This document shows, one piece after another, positions 1-6,243 of a stretch of DNA of 8,820 nucleotides; position 1 is the first letter of the stretch, and the number at the start of each line of letters is the position of its first letter. The DNA comes from Nitrososphaerales archaeon (GTDB taxonomy: Archaea; Thermoproteota; Nitrososphaeria; Nitrososphaerales; UBA183): assembly GCA_030042335.1 (NCBI GenBank), contig JASHZW010000011.1:1-8820 (forward strand), given 5' to 3'. The position numbers and the translations under genes are program-made. A model generated the notes under the pieces. That model saw only the letters and a program-made list of their open reading frames with translations. It ran no database searches and was not told the DNA's origin.

Positions 1-1
1 G

Positions 2-34
2 ACCGTGGCGAAGGAGATAGGAGGTTCGCTCTGA
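2..34 (+). CDS. C-terminal end of an upstream gene (partial)
   Basis: One frame is open from the window edge and reads TVAKEIGGSL before a TGA stop at 32-34, one base before the ATG of the next gene. The near-contact spacing is what an archaeal operon would show, so this is probably the tail of a co-transcribed gene. Ten residues are too few to name a family, and a chance open frame of this length is possible. Confidence 0.35.
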   Translation, partial: TVAKEIGGSL

Positions 35-35
35 G

Positions 36-917
36 ATGCCGCGGCGCGCAGGATGGAGGGTGTCATTTGTACCCTACTACATGACGTCGCCCGGTCACTG
101 GAAGTCGCCGGAGCCCGGACAGGCAATCCGGGTCCTGCGGAAGGCCGGGTACGACGGGGTGGAGTGGATGCTCGGCCAGCATTTCGACAACGCGCGGGAC
201 GTGAGGCGGCTGGTAGCCAAGACGAGGAAGGCGGGACTGGAGGTCTCCGACATAATGTGCTGGCAGGACCTCGTCAGCGGGGACGTCGCAGCGCACGCGA
301 AGAGCGTCGCACTGCTGAACGAGATGGTCGCAGCCGCGGGTGAACTCTCGGTGCCCGTGATGAACGTCTTCACGGGACCCATGACGTGGAATCCCGGAGC
401 CGCCAAGGTCGGCAGGGACGTGTCGGAGGGTGACGCGTGGGCATCGGTGCTGGATTCTCTCTCACCAGTCGTGGAGACCGCCGAGAAGGCGGACGTCGTG
501 GTCACGGTAGAACCGGTCTTCGGGATGCTCGTGCACGACTACTACACCGTGAGGGAGCTGCTGGGGCACTTCGAGTCGAAGCACCTGGGAGTCAACATCG
601 ACCCTTCGCACCTAGCGCTCTACGCCAACGACACCGCGTGGACCGTGAAGCAGCTCGGGGACAGGGTGAAGCACGTCCATGTCAAGGACGCTTTCGGAAA
701 GCCGGGTGTCTTCGGCGAGACATTCTCCTTCCCGTTCCTGGGCGAGGGGGTCATCGACTGGAAGTCCTTCTTCTTAGCACTCAAGGGGATAGGCTACTCC
801 GGTTTCCTCTCGCTCGAGTTCGAGAACGACCAGTACCTGAACAACGTTTGCGACGGCGACTGGGCGGTCGCGGCAATCCAGCTCAGAGAACGCGTCGACA
901 AGTTCCTTCCGTGCTAG
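36..917 (+). CDS. Sugar phosphate isomerase/epimerase-like TIM-barrel protein
   Basis: This 293-residue protein belongs to the xylose isomerase-like/AP endonuclease family 2 TIM-barrel group, cytoplasmic enzymes that isomerise or epimerise sugars and related polyols using a divalent metal. The expected metal and substrate residues are visible in order: E43 in GVEWM, E159 in VTVEP, D189 and H192 in NIDPSH, H213 and H215 with KD217-218 in KHVHVKD, the GEG loop at 236-238, and E261 in LSLEFEND. Length matches the usual 260-300 residues. The ATG at 36 has a GGAGG-type site about ten bases upstream and lies one base after a probable upstream stop, so it looks like an operon gene. GTG at 60 is an alternative start that would remove a basic N-terminus. 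The substrate cannot be read from sequence: inositol-related epimerases, tagatose/psicose epimerases and hydroxypyruvate isomerase share this fold. Confidence 0.85.
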   Translation: MPRRAGWRVSFVPYYMTSPGHWKSPEPGQAIRVLRKAGYDGVEWMLGQHFDNARDVRRLVAKTRKAGLEVSDIMCWQDLVSGDVAAHAKSVALLNEMVAAAGELSVPVMNVFTGPMTWNPGAAKVGRDVSEGDAWASVLDSLSPVVETAEKADVVVTVEPVFGMLVHDYYTVRELLGHFESKHLGVNIDPSHLALYANDTAWTVKQLGDRVKHVHVKDAFGKPGVFGETFSFPFLGEGVIDWKSFFLALKGIGYSGFLSLEFENDQYLNNVCDGDWAVAAIQLRERVDKFLPC

Positions 918-931
918 GAGAGCGCGTTCCG

Positions 932-944
932 GAGAAGAAAAAAG
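932..944 (+). promoter_or_regulatory. Weak A-rich promoter candidate for the MBL hydrolase
   Basis: An A-rich run (GAAGAAAAAAGAA) lies about 33 bases upstream of the ATG at 971, inside the 53-base gap after the isomerase gene. It is A-only rather than TATA-like, so it could equally be untranslated spacer of an operon transcript. Confidence 0.25.
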
Positions 945-970
945 AACCCCCGACATGGGCTGAGGCGCCT

Positions 971-1876
971 ATGGCGACCTCGAAGATATCGGACCGGGTT
1001 TATCTCATAGATACGCTGGCCCTCGGGGAGAAGAACACCGTCGCCGCCTACCTCGTGAAGGGCTCGAAGATTGCGCTGGTGGACTGCGGCTACGCGACCT
1101 CTGCCGGGACGGTGCTGCATGCGCTCACGGAGCTGAATGTGAACCCTGCGGACATAGACTACGTCATTCCCACGCACGTCCATCTCGACCACGCGGGAGC
1201 CGCGGGACATCTTCTCGACAGCATGCCCAAGGCCAAACTCATCGCCCAGGAGAAGGGCGTTAAGCACCTCGTGGACCCCACGCGTCTGGTGCAGAGCGCG
1301 ACCAGCGTCTTCGGGGAGGCGATGATACGGACATACGGGACACCGAAGGGAATCCAGCCCGACAGGATCACGGCCGTCACCGAAGAGATGCACATCGACC
1401 TCGGAGGCATTTCCCTTACCGTCGTCCACGCCCCGGGGCACGCGCCACATCAGGTCTCGGTCTATGTCGAAGAGGAGAAGGTCTTGATTTCGGCCGACGC
1501 CGCGGGTATAGTCTACCCGTCGCTGGGAATACTGATACCGACTACCCCGCCTCCGAGCCTCGACCCCGCGGAGCTTGGAAGGACCGCGGAGAGGCTGAGC
1601 CAGATGGACTCGAGGGTCCTCCTTGCTCCACACTTCGGCGCGAGGAGCGATGTGAAGGAAGTCCTGGCGGGGACGAAGAGCAAGACAAACGAATGGGTCT
1701 CGCTCGTGAGGGGGATGAAGCAGAAAGGGATGTCCCAGGACCAGATGGTCGGAGAGCTGAAGGGCGTGATCTCGCGAGAGTCGGGTGTACCGGAAAATCG
1801 TTTGCCGGCGTACGCTGTCATATCCGTCAGGACGAACGTGATGGGGATCATGCACTACATAGAGAAGAACCCGTGA
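971..1876 (+). CDS. Metallo-beta-lactamase-fold hydrolase
   Basis: The 301-residue product is a metallo-beta-lactamase-superfamily hydrolase, probably cytoplasmic with a two-metal centre. The signature HVHLDH supplies H69, H71, D73 and H74. Further ligands are H157 in HAPGH, D176 in ISADAAG and H221 in LAPHFG, so the complete set is present. The C-terminal stretch of about 75 residues after H221 is helical and charged, as in many stand-alone MBL hydrolases. The frame stays open far upstream, but that part overlaps the previous gene; ATG at 971 gives the natural N-terminus MATSKISDRVYLIDT, typical of the family. A weak purine-rich stretch (GAGG) lies just upstream, and a 53-base gap separates it from the isomerase gene. 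Its stop overlaps the next start. Glyoxalase II-like thioester hydrolysis is one possibility; the substrate is not determinable. Confidence 0.9.
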   Translation: MATSKISDRVYLIDTLALGEKNTVAAYLVKGSKIALVDCGYATSAGTVLHALTELNVNPADIDYVIPTHVHLDHAGAAGHLLDSMPKAKLIAQEKGVKHLVDPTRLVQSATSVFGEAMIRTYGTPKGIQPDRITAVTEEMHIDLGGISLTVVHAPGHAPHQVSVYVEEEKVLISADAAGIVYPSLGILIPTTPPPSLDPAELGRTAERLSQMDSRVLLAPHFGARSDVKEVLAGTKSKTNEWVSLVRGMKQKGMSQDQMVGELKGVISRESGVPENRLPAYAVISVRTNVMGIMHYIEKNP

Positions 1877-2397
1877 TGGCCACCGAGAGAAGATTCGCCG
1901 CTTTCAGCAAGACAGCCACCCCGCCGAGGATGAGGAAGATGCCCGAGGGAGGCATGTGTATATCCGCGTTCCTGATCATCTCAAAGCGCGAAGACCCCGA
2001 GAGCATTCTCATGGGGAAGATAGACCGCAAGGGGAACTGGGACCACATCGGAGCGCTCGATGCGAAGAGGGTCGAGAGGCACAGCAGCGGCTGGATGCTC
2101 CCCTCTTCGCACCTGATGCTGTACGAGACGCCGGAGGGGGCGGCGAGGAGGATACTCAGGGAGCAGCTCCACGTGCAGGGGATGAAGGTGTCCGGACCGC
2201 TCACTTTCGTCGACACCTCAGGGAAGGAGAACCACTGGGACATCGGGTTCATCTTCCTCGGCGAGAGGGAGACGGTGCCGAAGAGCGACGTCTGGCGCGA
2301 GCTGAGGTTCGTCGATTCGCGCCAGCTCAAGAGGGACGACGTGGTCCGTTCGCAGATAGACGTCCTGGCCTACGCGGGCCGCTGGAAGACCCAGTAG
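1876..2397 (+). CDS. Nudix-fold protein with a degenerate Nudix box
   Basis: The predicted product has 173 residues. A Nudix-like core is suggested by the opening strand MCISAFLIISKR (27-38), a PEGAARRILREQLHV helix (86-100), and strands around FVDTSGKENHWDIGFIF and ELRFVDSRQL. The Nudix box consensus is Gx5Ex7REUxEExGU. Here E87, R95, E96 and G102 fit, but the paired metal-binding glutamates are replaced by H99 and V100, and the leading glycine is absent. It may therefore bind a nucleotide or sugar-nucleotide without hydrolysing it, or act by altered chemistry. The ATG at 1876 overlaps the TGA of the MBL gene (TGATG), which suggests translational coupling and a shared function. Family assignment is inferred from motif remnants only. 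Confidence 0.7.
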   Translation: MATERRFAAFSKTATPPRMRKMPEGGMCISAFLIISKREDPESILMGKIDRKGNWDHIGALDAKRVERHSSGWMLPSSHLMLYETPEGAARRILREQLHVQGMKVSGPLTFVDTSGKENHWDIGFIFLGERETVPKSDVWRELRFVDSRQLKRDDVVRSQIDVLAYAGRWKTQ

Positions 2398-2408
2398 GCG
2401 GCTGGCAA

Positions 2409-2415
2409 CCTTAAC
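2409..2415 (+). promoter_or_regulatory. TATA-like box of the MFS gene
   Basis: CCTTAAC is centred about 28 bases before the TTG at 2441, the spacing expected for a leaderless archaeal transcript. It supports TTG as the true start and an independent promoter for the transporter. The box is bordered by inverted hexamers GCAACC (2405-2410) and GGTTGC (2431-2436). Confidence 0.55.
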
Positions 2416-2440
2416 CCGTGCAGGCTCTGCGGTTGCTGGA

Positions 2441-3676
2441 TTGCAAAGCACCCCGGGGGTCAGCAGATGGCGCGCCCTCGCGTTCACGTCCCTCGGCCAT
2501 CTCGTGAACGACGGCTGGGTCATGTTCATCCCGCTGATAGCGGACGTAATCGAGAACCAGAAGCAGACGCCTCCGGTCATCGTCACGCTCATCTCGGTCT
2601 CGTTCTACTCCTCCTCGGCGCTTCTCAACTTCTTCATCGGACATCTGGCCAGCAGGAGCAGCTCGCAGGGGAGGATGATGGCCAGCGGTATCGCGATACT
2701 CTCGCTCTCGTACCTCGGCTTCGACTTCGCCCTGGGGTTTCCCAATGGAGGATTGCTGTACTTCGCAGTGGCCTGCGTGGCAGTCGTGGCCGGGTTCGGA
2801 AGCGCGTTCTACCACCCCATAGCGGCATCCATAGTCCAGACCTCGTTCGGGCTGAGCAGCCGGGGGAAGGCAATGGGGGTTAACGGTTCGGCGGGGGTCC
2901 TGGGCTCGACCATCTTCCCGCCTCTCTTCTTCGCCATCGCGCTCCTCATCTCACAGCGGGACACCCTCGCGCTGATGTCGGTCTGCACGGTCGGTGCAGC
3001 GGTGGCAATCTGGTTTGGCCTGAGCGCGTACAGAAGGCCGCAGACAGGTCCTCAAAGCAGGCCGGCTAGCATCCGGGGGGTCCTTACGAGGAGCCTAATT
3101 GTTCTCACGGCCGTAACCGCGATCAGGTCTGCCGCGAACACAGGCGTGTCCGTGTGGCTCCCGACCTACATCACTTTCGTGAGGAACGAGGGCGTCGGTT
3201 CGATACTTGGTCTGACCATAGCCGCGACCTATCTCGGGGCCATCCCTGGTCAGCTTTTCTTCGGCGTCCTCGTCGAGAGGCTCGACAAGAGGTACGTCCT
3301 TGGGGTGAGTTCGGCCGGGGCAGGGCTGGCGGTGCTCGGGTACATAGCAACCCAGGGATACACCGCGATCGTCTTCATCACGTTGTTCGGGTTCTTCAGC
3401 TACAGCACCTTCCCGACGCTGCTCAGCCTCACCTCTGATTATGTTCCACAGTCATCGTGGACCACGGCGAACGGGCTGGTCTGGGGTCTGGGCCTGATGG
3501 GAGGTAACGTGATAGGGCCTGCGATAACGCAGTTGGTGATAGGGAACGGCTACGCAAGGATGAGCCTCGCGTTTACCATACTCGCCGTGCTCGGGCTGGT
3601 CGGCGCGGTCGTCACGCCGCTTATGAAGAAAGGAAAATACGCGGGCGGCGCTGAAGAAGAAAAAGAAGACAGGTGA
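2441..3676 (+). CDS. MFS transporter, fosmidomycin-resistance (Fsr)-like
   Basis: This 411-residue integral membrane protein has about 12 hydrophobic helices in two halves, joined by a basic cytoplasmic loop near 196-214 (YRRPQTGPQSRPASIRG). It is a major facilitator family secondary transporter. Motifs resembling the fosmidomycin-resistance/sugar-phosphate antiporter branch are GHLVND (19-24), GFGSAFYHP (118-126) and RGKAMG (141-146). The second half carries an ERLDKRYVLG loop after helix 8, equivalent to the MFS motif-A region. The C-terminus ends in a short charged tail, KKGKYAGGAEEEKEDR. The start is a TTG without a Shine-Dalgarno sequence, supported by a TTAA box about 28 bases upstream. 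Substrate and direction are unknown; an efflux role is only a family-level guess. It runs convergently into the thermosome gene. Confidence 0.85.
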   Translation: MQSTPGVSRWRALAFTSLGHLVNDGWVMFIPLIADVIENQKQTPPVIVTLISVSFYSSSALLNFFIGHLASRSSSQGRMMASGIAILSLSYLGFDFALGFPNGGLLYFAVACVAVVAGFGSAFYHPIAASIVQTSFGLSSRGKAMGVNGSAGVLGSTIFPPLFFAIALLISQRDTLALMSVCTVGAAVAIWFGLSAYRRPQTGPQSRPASIRGVLTRSLIVLTAVTAIRSAANTGVSVWLPTYITFVRNEGVGSILGLTIAATYLGAIPGQLFFGVLVERLDKRYVLGVSSAGAGLAVLGYIATQGYTAIVFITLFGFFSYSTFPTLLSLTSDYVPQSSWTTANGLVWGLGLMGGNVIGPAITQLVIGNGYARMSLAFTILAVLGLVGAVVTPLMKKGKYAGGAEEEKEDR

Positions 3677-3695
3677 TCCCACGAACGTGGGATCA
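3674..3695. terminator. Palindrome between convergent genes, candidate bidirectional terminator
   Basis: Perfect 10-base arms, TGATCCCACG and CGTGGGATCA, flank a 2-base centre (AA). In RNA this would form an 8-bp hairpin with a small loop on either strand. It overlaps the TGA of the plus-strand transporter and lies 8 bases beyond the stop of the minus-strand thermosome gene. No U-run follows in the plus direction, so it is not a classical intrinsic terminator; it may instead define 3' ends or block converging transcription. Confidence 0.5.
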
Positions 3696-3702
3696 GGGAG
3701 TC

Positions 3703-5361
3703 CTACTCGAAGTCGCCCATTCCGCCGCCGGCACCCGGAGGTGGGCCTGACGGGCCCTTGGACTTGCCAGATGCTATGACGTCGTCGATGCGCAGGATCA
3801 TGTTGGCTGCCTCTGTCGCCGACCTGATTATCTGGCTCTTGACTGCCAGCGGTTCGATGACCTGCTCCTTGTACATGTCCTTGACCTTGCCCTCCTTCGC
3901 CTCGACTCCGAACCACTTGCCGCCCTCGGCATGCTTCGACCTGAGCTCCACCATGGTGTCGATTGGGTCGAGTCCTGCGTTGGTGGCGAGCGCGATCGGG
4001 ATCGTCTCGAGCGCCTCGGCGAACTTCTGAGCCGCGAGCTGCTCCCTCCCAGTGAGCTTATCGGTCCACTTCAGTACCTCGGTAGCCATCTCCGCCTCTG
4101 GCGCACCACCTCCGGCCACGATGGCTGGCGTCTCGATGACGTCCTTGGTCACCATGAGTGCGTCGTGGAGCGAGCGCTCGGCTTCGTCGACTATCCTCTG
4201 GGTGCCTCCCCTGATGAGGATTGTGACGGCCTTGGGGTTCTTGGCGCCCTCGATGAAGAGCCACTTGTCCTGCTCCACCTTGCGCTCCTCTACGAGCTGG
4301 GCGTTGCCGAGGTCCTTATCGGTCAGGTCCTCGAAGTTGTTGGCGATCCTGGCGCCTGTCGCCTTGGCAAGGTTGGTCATGTCGCTCTCCTTGACACGCC
4401 TCACCGCGAGGACACCGGCCTTGGCGAGGTAGTGCTGTGCGATGTCATCGATGCCCTTCTGGCATATGAGCACGTTCGCGCCAACGGAGGTGACCTTGTC
4501 GGCCATGTCCTTCAGCATCCTGGTCTCTTCGTCGAGGAACTTCTTCATCATCGACGGGTCGCTGATGTTCAGCTTTGCGTCGAACTCAGTCTTCTCTATC
4601 TCGAATGCGGCGTTGACGAGTGCTATCTTGGCGTTCTCGATCCTTTTCGGCATGCCCGAGTGGACGACCTCCTTGTCGAGGACGAAACCTTTGACGAGCT
4701 TGGTCTCTTTTAGCGAGCCACCCGGCTTCTTCTCCACCTTGATAGTGCCGATATCGACTTTGTACGAGTCGCCGCGCTTCTCGGCCACCTGCAGGGCAGC
4801 TGCGACGACCAGCTCGGCGAGCTCCTGCGCCTCGCGCGAGACGAGCTTGGTTTGCATGCTGGTCCTTGCAATCTTGACGAGCCATTCCTTGTTGGTCGGA
4901 CCTACCTTCTCGGCGAACTCGTCCAGGAACTCGACCGCCTTGCGTGCGGCCTTGTTGTACCCCTCGACGATGATCGTCGGATGGACACCCTTGTCGATTA
5001 GCTCCTCTGCCTTCTCGAGCAGAGCACCCGCGAGGATTACTGCTGACGTGGTTCCATCACCCACCTCGTTGTCGGTGGCCTTGGATACCTCCACGAGCAT
5101 CTTGGCAGCGGGATGCTGGACATCGATCTCCTTGAGCATGGTCGCTCCGTCGTTGGTGATGGTTACATCACCGAGCGAGTCGACGAGCATCTTGTCCATG
5201 CCACGGGGACCGACCGAGCTCCTCACGATCTCGGAGATCAGCTTTGCAGCCTGGATGTTGTTCCTCTGAGCTTCCTTGCCCTTCGCCTGGCTGCTCCCTT
5301 CCTTCAGGATGAGAACGGGAGTACCGCCAGAAGTGACAGCCGGAATAGCGGTTGTAGACAT
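3703..5361 (-). CDS. ths: Thermosome subunit (group II chaperonin)
   Basis: This 552-residue protein is a full-length subunit of the archaeal cytosolic chaperonin, a double-ring ATP-driven folding machine with a built-in lid. The ATPase motifs are intact: GPRGMDK (51-57), NDGATML (70-76), GDGTT (101-105) and AGGGAPE (416-422). D400 in RSLHDAL matches by motif the hydrolytic aspartate of GroEL. Intermediate and apical domains span roughly 150-400, including the MPKRIENAKIAL region where the apical domain starts. The C-terminus is a flexible Gly/Pro tail ending GGGMGDFE, as in other thermosomes. The ATG at 5361 is followed by STTAIPAV and then the conserved PVLILKEGSS stretch. The gene is monocistronic, with its own strong TATA box and an inverted repeat overlapping it. 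Whether the genome has further subunits, giving a hetero-oligomer, cannot be seen here. Confidence 0.98.
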   Translation of the reverse strand: MSTTAIPAVTSGGTPVLILKEGSSQAKGKEAQRNNIQAAKLISEIVRSSVGPRGMDKMLVDSLGDVTITNDGATMLKEIDVQHPAAKMLVEVSKATDNEVGDGTTSAVILAGALLEKAEELIDKGVHPTIIVEGYNKAARKAVEFLDEFAEKVGPTNKEWLVKIARTSMQTKLVSREAQELAELVVAAALQVAEKRGDSYKVDIGTIKVEKKPGGSLKETKLVKGFVLDKEVVHSGMPKRIENAKIALVNAAFEIEKTEFDAKLNISDPSMMKKFLDEETRMLKDMADKVTSVGANVLICQKGIDDIAQHYLAKAGVLAVRRVKESDMTNLAKATGARIANNFEDLTDKDLGNAQLVEERKVEQDKWLFIEGAKNPKAVTILIRGGTQRIVDEAERSLHDALMVTKDVIETPAIVAGGGAPEAEMATEVLKWTDKLTGREQLAAQKFAEALETIPIALATNAGLDPIDTMVELRSKHAEGGKWFGVEAKEGKVKDMYKEQVIEPLAVKSQIIRSATEAANMILRIDDVIASGKSKGPSGPPPGAGGGMGDFE

Positions 5362-5385
5362 ATTGTCCTATAACACCACGCCGGC

Positions 5386-5406
5386 TATACAACTTCGAGT
5401 TGTATA
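5386..5406. promoter_or_regulatory. Perfect 9-bp inverted repeat, candidate operator for the thermosome gene
   Basis: The arms TATACAACT (5386-5394) and AGTTGTATA (5398-5406) are exact reverse complements separated by TCG. The element overlaps the downstream edge of the TATA box and fills the stretch between it and the predicted transcription start, so a bound dimer would block TBP or RNA polymerase. Known archaeal heat-shock repressors (Phr of Pyrococcus, HSR1 of Archaeoglobus) bind palindromic sites in comparable positions, although this sequence need not belong to either. Confidence 0.55.
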
Positions 5407-5414
5407 TAAAAAAT
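5403..5414 (-). promoter_or_regulatory. TATA box of the thermosome gene
   Basis: Read on the minus strand this is a T-run followed by ATATACA, the most AT-rich site in the window. It is centred about 47 bases upstream of the ATG at 5361, so transcription should begin near 5381-5385 and give a leader of about 20 bases. This is longer than the near-leaderless pattern of the other genes here. The purines GAA just upstream (minus strand) could serve as a BRE. Confidence 0.7.
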
Positions 5415-5450
5415 TCGGATGGGTTTGAGAGCCGAGACTGGGAGTTCGCA

Positions 5451-5756
5451 TCAGCTCTTTCGAGCCCTGGACTTGCTTCCGAGGCTCCTGTCGATCTCCG
5501 CGGCGAGTTCGAAGTCCAGGGAGGTGAGGCCGCCTTCGTCATGGGTCTGAATCTGCAGGGTCACGGTGGTCCAGACGATGTGGATGTCGGGATGATGGTC
5601 GAGTCCCTCCGCTATCAGGGCGACCTTGTCCACGAAGCCGATCCCGTCCATGAACTTCTTGAACTTGAAAGACTTACGAATGAAGTCGCCGTCCCTTTCC
5701 CAGCCGTTCAATCTGGCGAGTGCGGATCTTATCTGCGATTCGCTGAGTCGGACCAT
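5451..5756 (-). CDS. Pterin-4a-carbinolamine dehydratase (PCD/DCoH)
   Basis: This 101-residue protein has the length and full signature of pterin-4a-carbinolamine dehydratase, which dehydrates 4a-hydroxytetrahydropterin during recycling of the pterin cofactor of aromatic amino acid hydroxylases. The active-site motif is complete: H54-H55-P56 in EGLDHHPDI, W62, H72 in THDEGGLT (71-78), and D81 at the start of DFELAAEID. The N-terminal LSESQIRSALARLNGW segment is also typical. The C-terminus ends in a short basic tail (KSRARKS). The ATG at 5756 has a CTTTAAG box centred 26 bases upstream, so the mRNA is probably leaderless. The thermosome gene lies downstream on the same strand but has its own promoter. 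No hydroxylase gene is in the window, so the physiological partner is unknown. Confidence 0.93.
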   Translation of the reverse strand: MVRLSESQIRSALARLNGWERDGDFIRKSFKFKKFMDGIGFVDKVALIAEGLDHHPDIHIVWTTVTLQIQTHDEGGLTSLDFELAAEIDRSLGSKSRARKS

Positions 5757-5778
5757 CGACGTGATTTGAGAGCCGTGA

Positions 5779-5785
5779 CTTAAAG
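5779..5785 (-). promoter_or_regulatory. TATA-like box of the PCD gene
   Basis: CTTTAAG on the minus strand is centred 26 bases from the ATG at 5756, which fits leaderless transcription. It is one half of a 125-base divergent intergenic region whose other half drives the gene at 5882. Confidence 0.6.
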
Positions 5786-5848
5786 GCTAGTCGGCACGGC
5801 CGCTCTTGCGCGGACTTTCTAGTGGAATGGCAACGCGTGTTGACCCTC

Positions 5849-5862
5849 GGCAATTAACTGCC
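5849..5862 (+). promoter_or_regulatory. TATA-like box within a near-palindrome, gene at 5882
   Basis: AATTAA (5852-5857) is centred about 27 bases before the GTG at 5882. It sits inside the 14-base near-palindrome GGCAATTAACTGCC, which has one mismatched pair. The stretch from there to the start is very GC-rich and contains GCCGCGGC. The spacing supports the GTG start and a leaderless mRNA. Confidence 0.5.
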
Positions 5863-5881
5863 GCGCCGCGGCGGCATCTCC

Positions 5882-6211
5882 GTGGCAGGAGAAACCAAGC
5901 TAGCGAAGGCTGTCATCGACGCGTACGCACGGACTTGTCGCGACAAGATAGGGGTCGCTACCGCAATCGCGGATCCAGCCACGACAAAGCGCCTCAGGGA
6001 CGTTGTGAAGCCGCCGAAAGTCGCCGGTTCGCTGAGGAAGACCGGCGTGCTCCTGATTCTCACCCCTGACCCGATAAGCCTCGTCCCCGGGGTGGCCATG
6101 GTGGGCGCCTCCTTCGTGATGAAAAGGAGGGAACCTGCTGGCCTCGAAGACCTGGTTAGCGAGACCGCGAAGATGATGCGCGAGCTCCAATCGCTTGCGA
6201 ATAATTCTTAA
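5882..6211 (+). CDS. Conserved-looking small protein of unknown function
   Basis: I do not recognise this 109-residue protein. It has an Ala-rich N-terminal helix (residues 5-30, KLAKAVIDAYARTCRDKIG), a basic segment (36-53, KRLRDVVKPPKVAGSLRK), a hydrophobic stretch broken by PDP (about 55-79, VLLILTPDPISLVPGVAMVG) and a C-terminal helix (LEDLVSETAKMMRELQSLA). The hydrophobic stretch could insert in or lie against the membrane, but it is interrupted by prolines and is not a clear transmembrane helix. No catalytic motif or metal-binding cluster is visible. The GTG start is supported by a TATA-like box 27 bases upstream. Third-position GC use resembles its neighbours, so it is probably a real gene. 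The gene at 6244 follows after 32 bases. Confidence 0.7.
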   Translation: MAGETKLAKAVIDAYARTCRDKIGVATAIADPATTKRLRDVVKPPKVAGSLRKTGVLLILTPDPISLVPGVAMVGASFVMKRREPAGLEDLVSETAKMMRELQSLANNS

Positions 6212-6212
6212 G
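6205..6212 (+). promoter_or_regulatory. TATA-like box of the gene at 6244
   Basis: TTCTTAAG overlaps the stop codon of the preceding gene and is centred about 35 bases before the ATG at 6244, predicting a leader of about 8 bases. A second AT-rich patch (AAAATCTA, 6219-6226) is closer than usual, at about 21 bases. Confidence 0.4.
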
Positions 6213-6243
6213 CTCCCGAAAATCTATCGCGACGCGTCAGCCC

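Noticed and set aside
437..970. Long N-terminal extension of the MBL hydrolase frame
   Set aside because: It lies over the isomerase gene in another frame, and its translation is Arg/Gly-rich as expected of a GC-rich shadow. The recognisable hydrolase begins at ATG 971.
914..1855. 313-residue minus-strand open frame over the MBL gene
   Set aside because: It is antisense to a clear MBL hydrolase and its Arg/His/Val-rich composition is typical of a GC-rich shadow frame.
1693..1875. Upstream extension of the Nudix-like frame
   Set aside because: It overlaps the end of the MBL gene and has low-complexity shadow composition. ATG 1876 gives a sensible start with stop/start overlap.
3931..5269. 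Long plus-strand open frames across the thermosome gene
   Set aside because: They are antisense shadows of a highly conserved gene. Their Ser/Leu-rich or His/Asp-rich translations match no family, and there is no promoter at the right distance.
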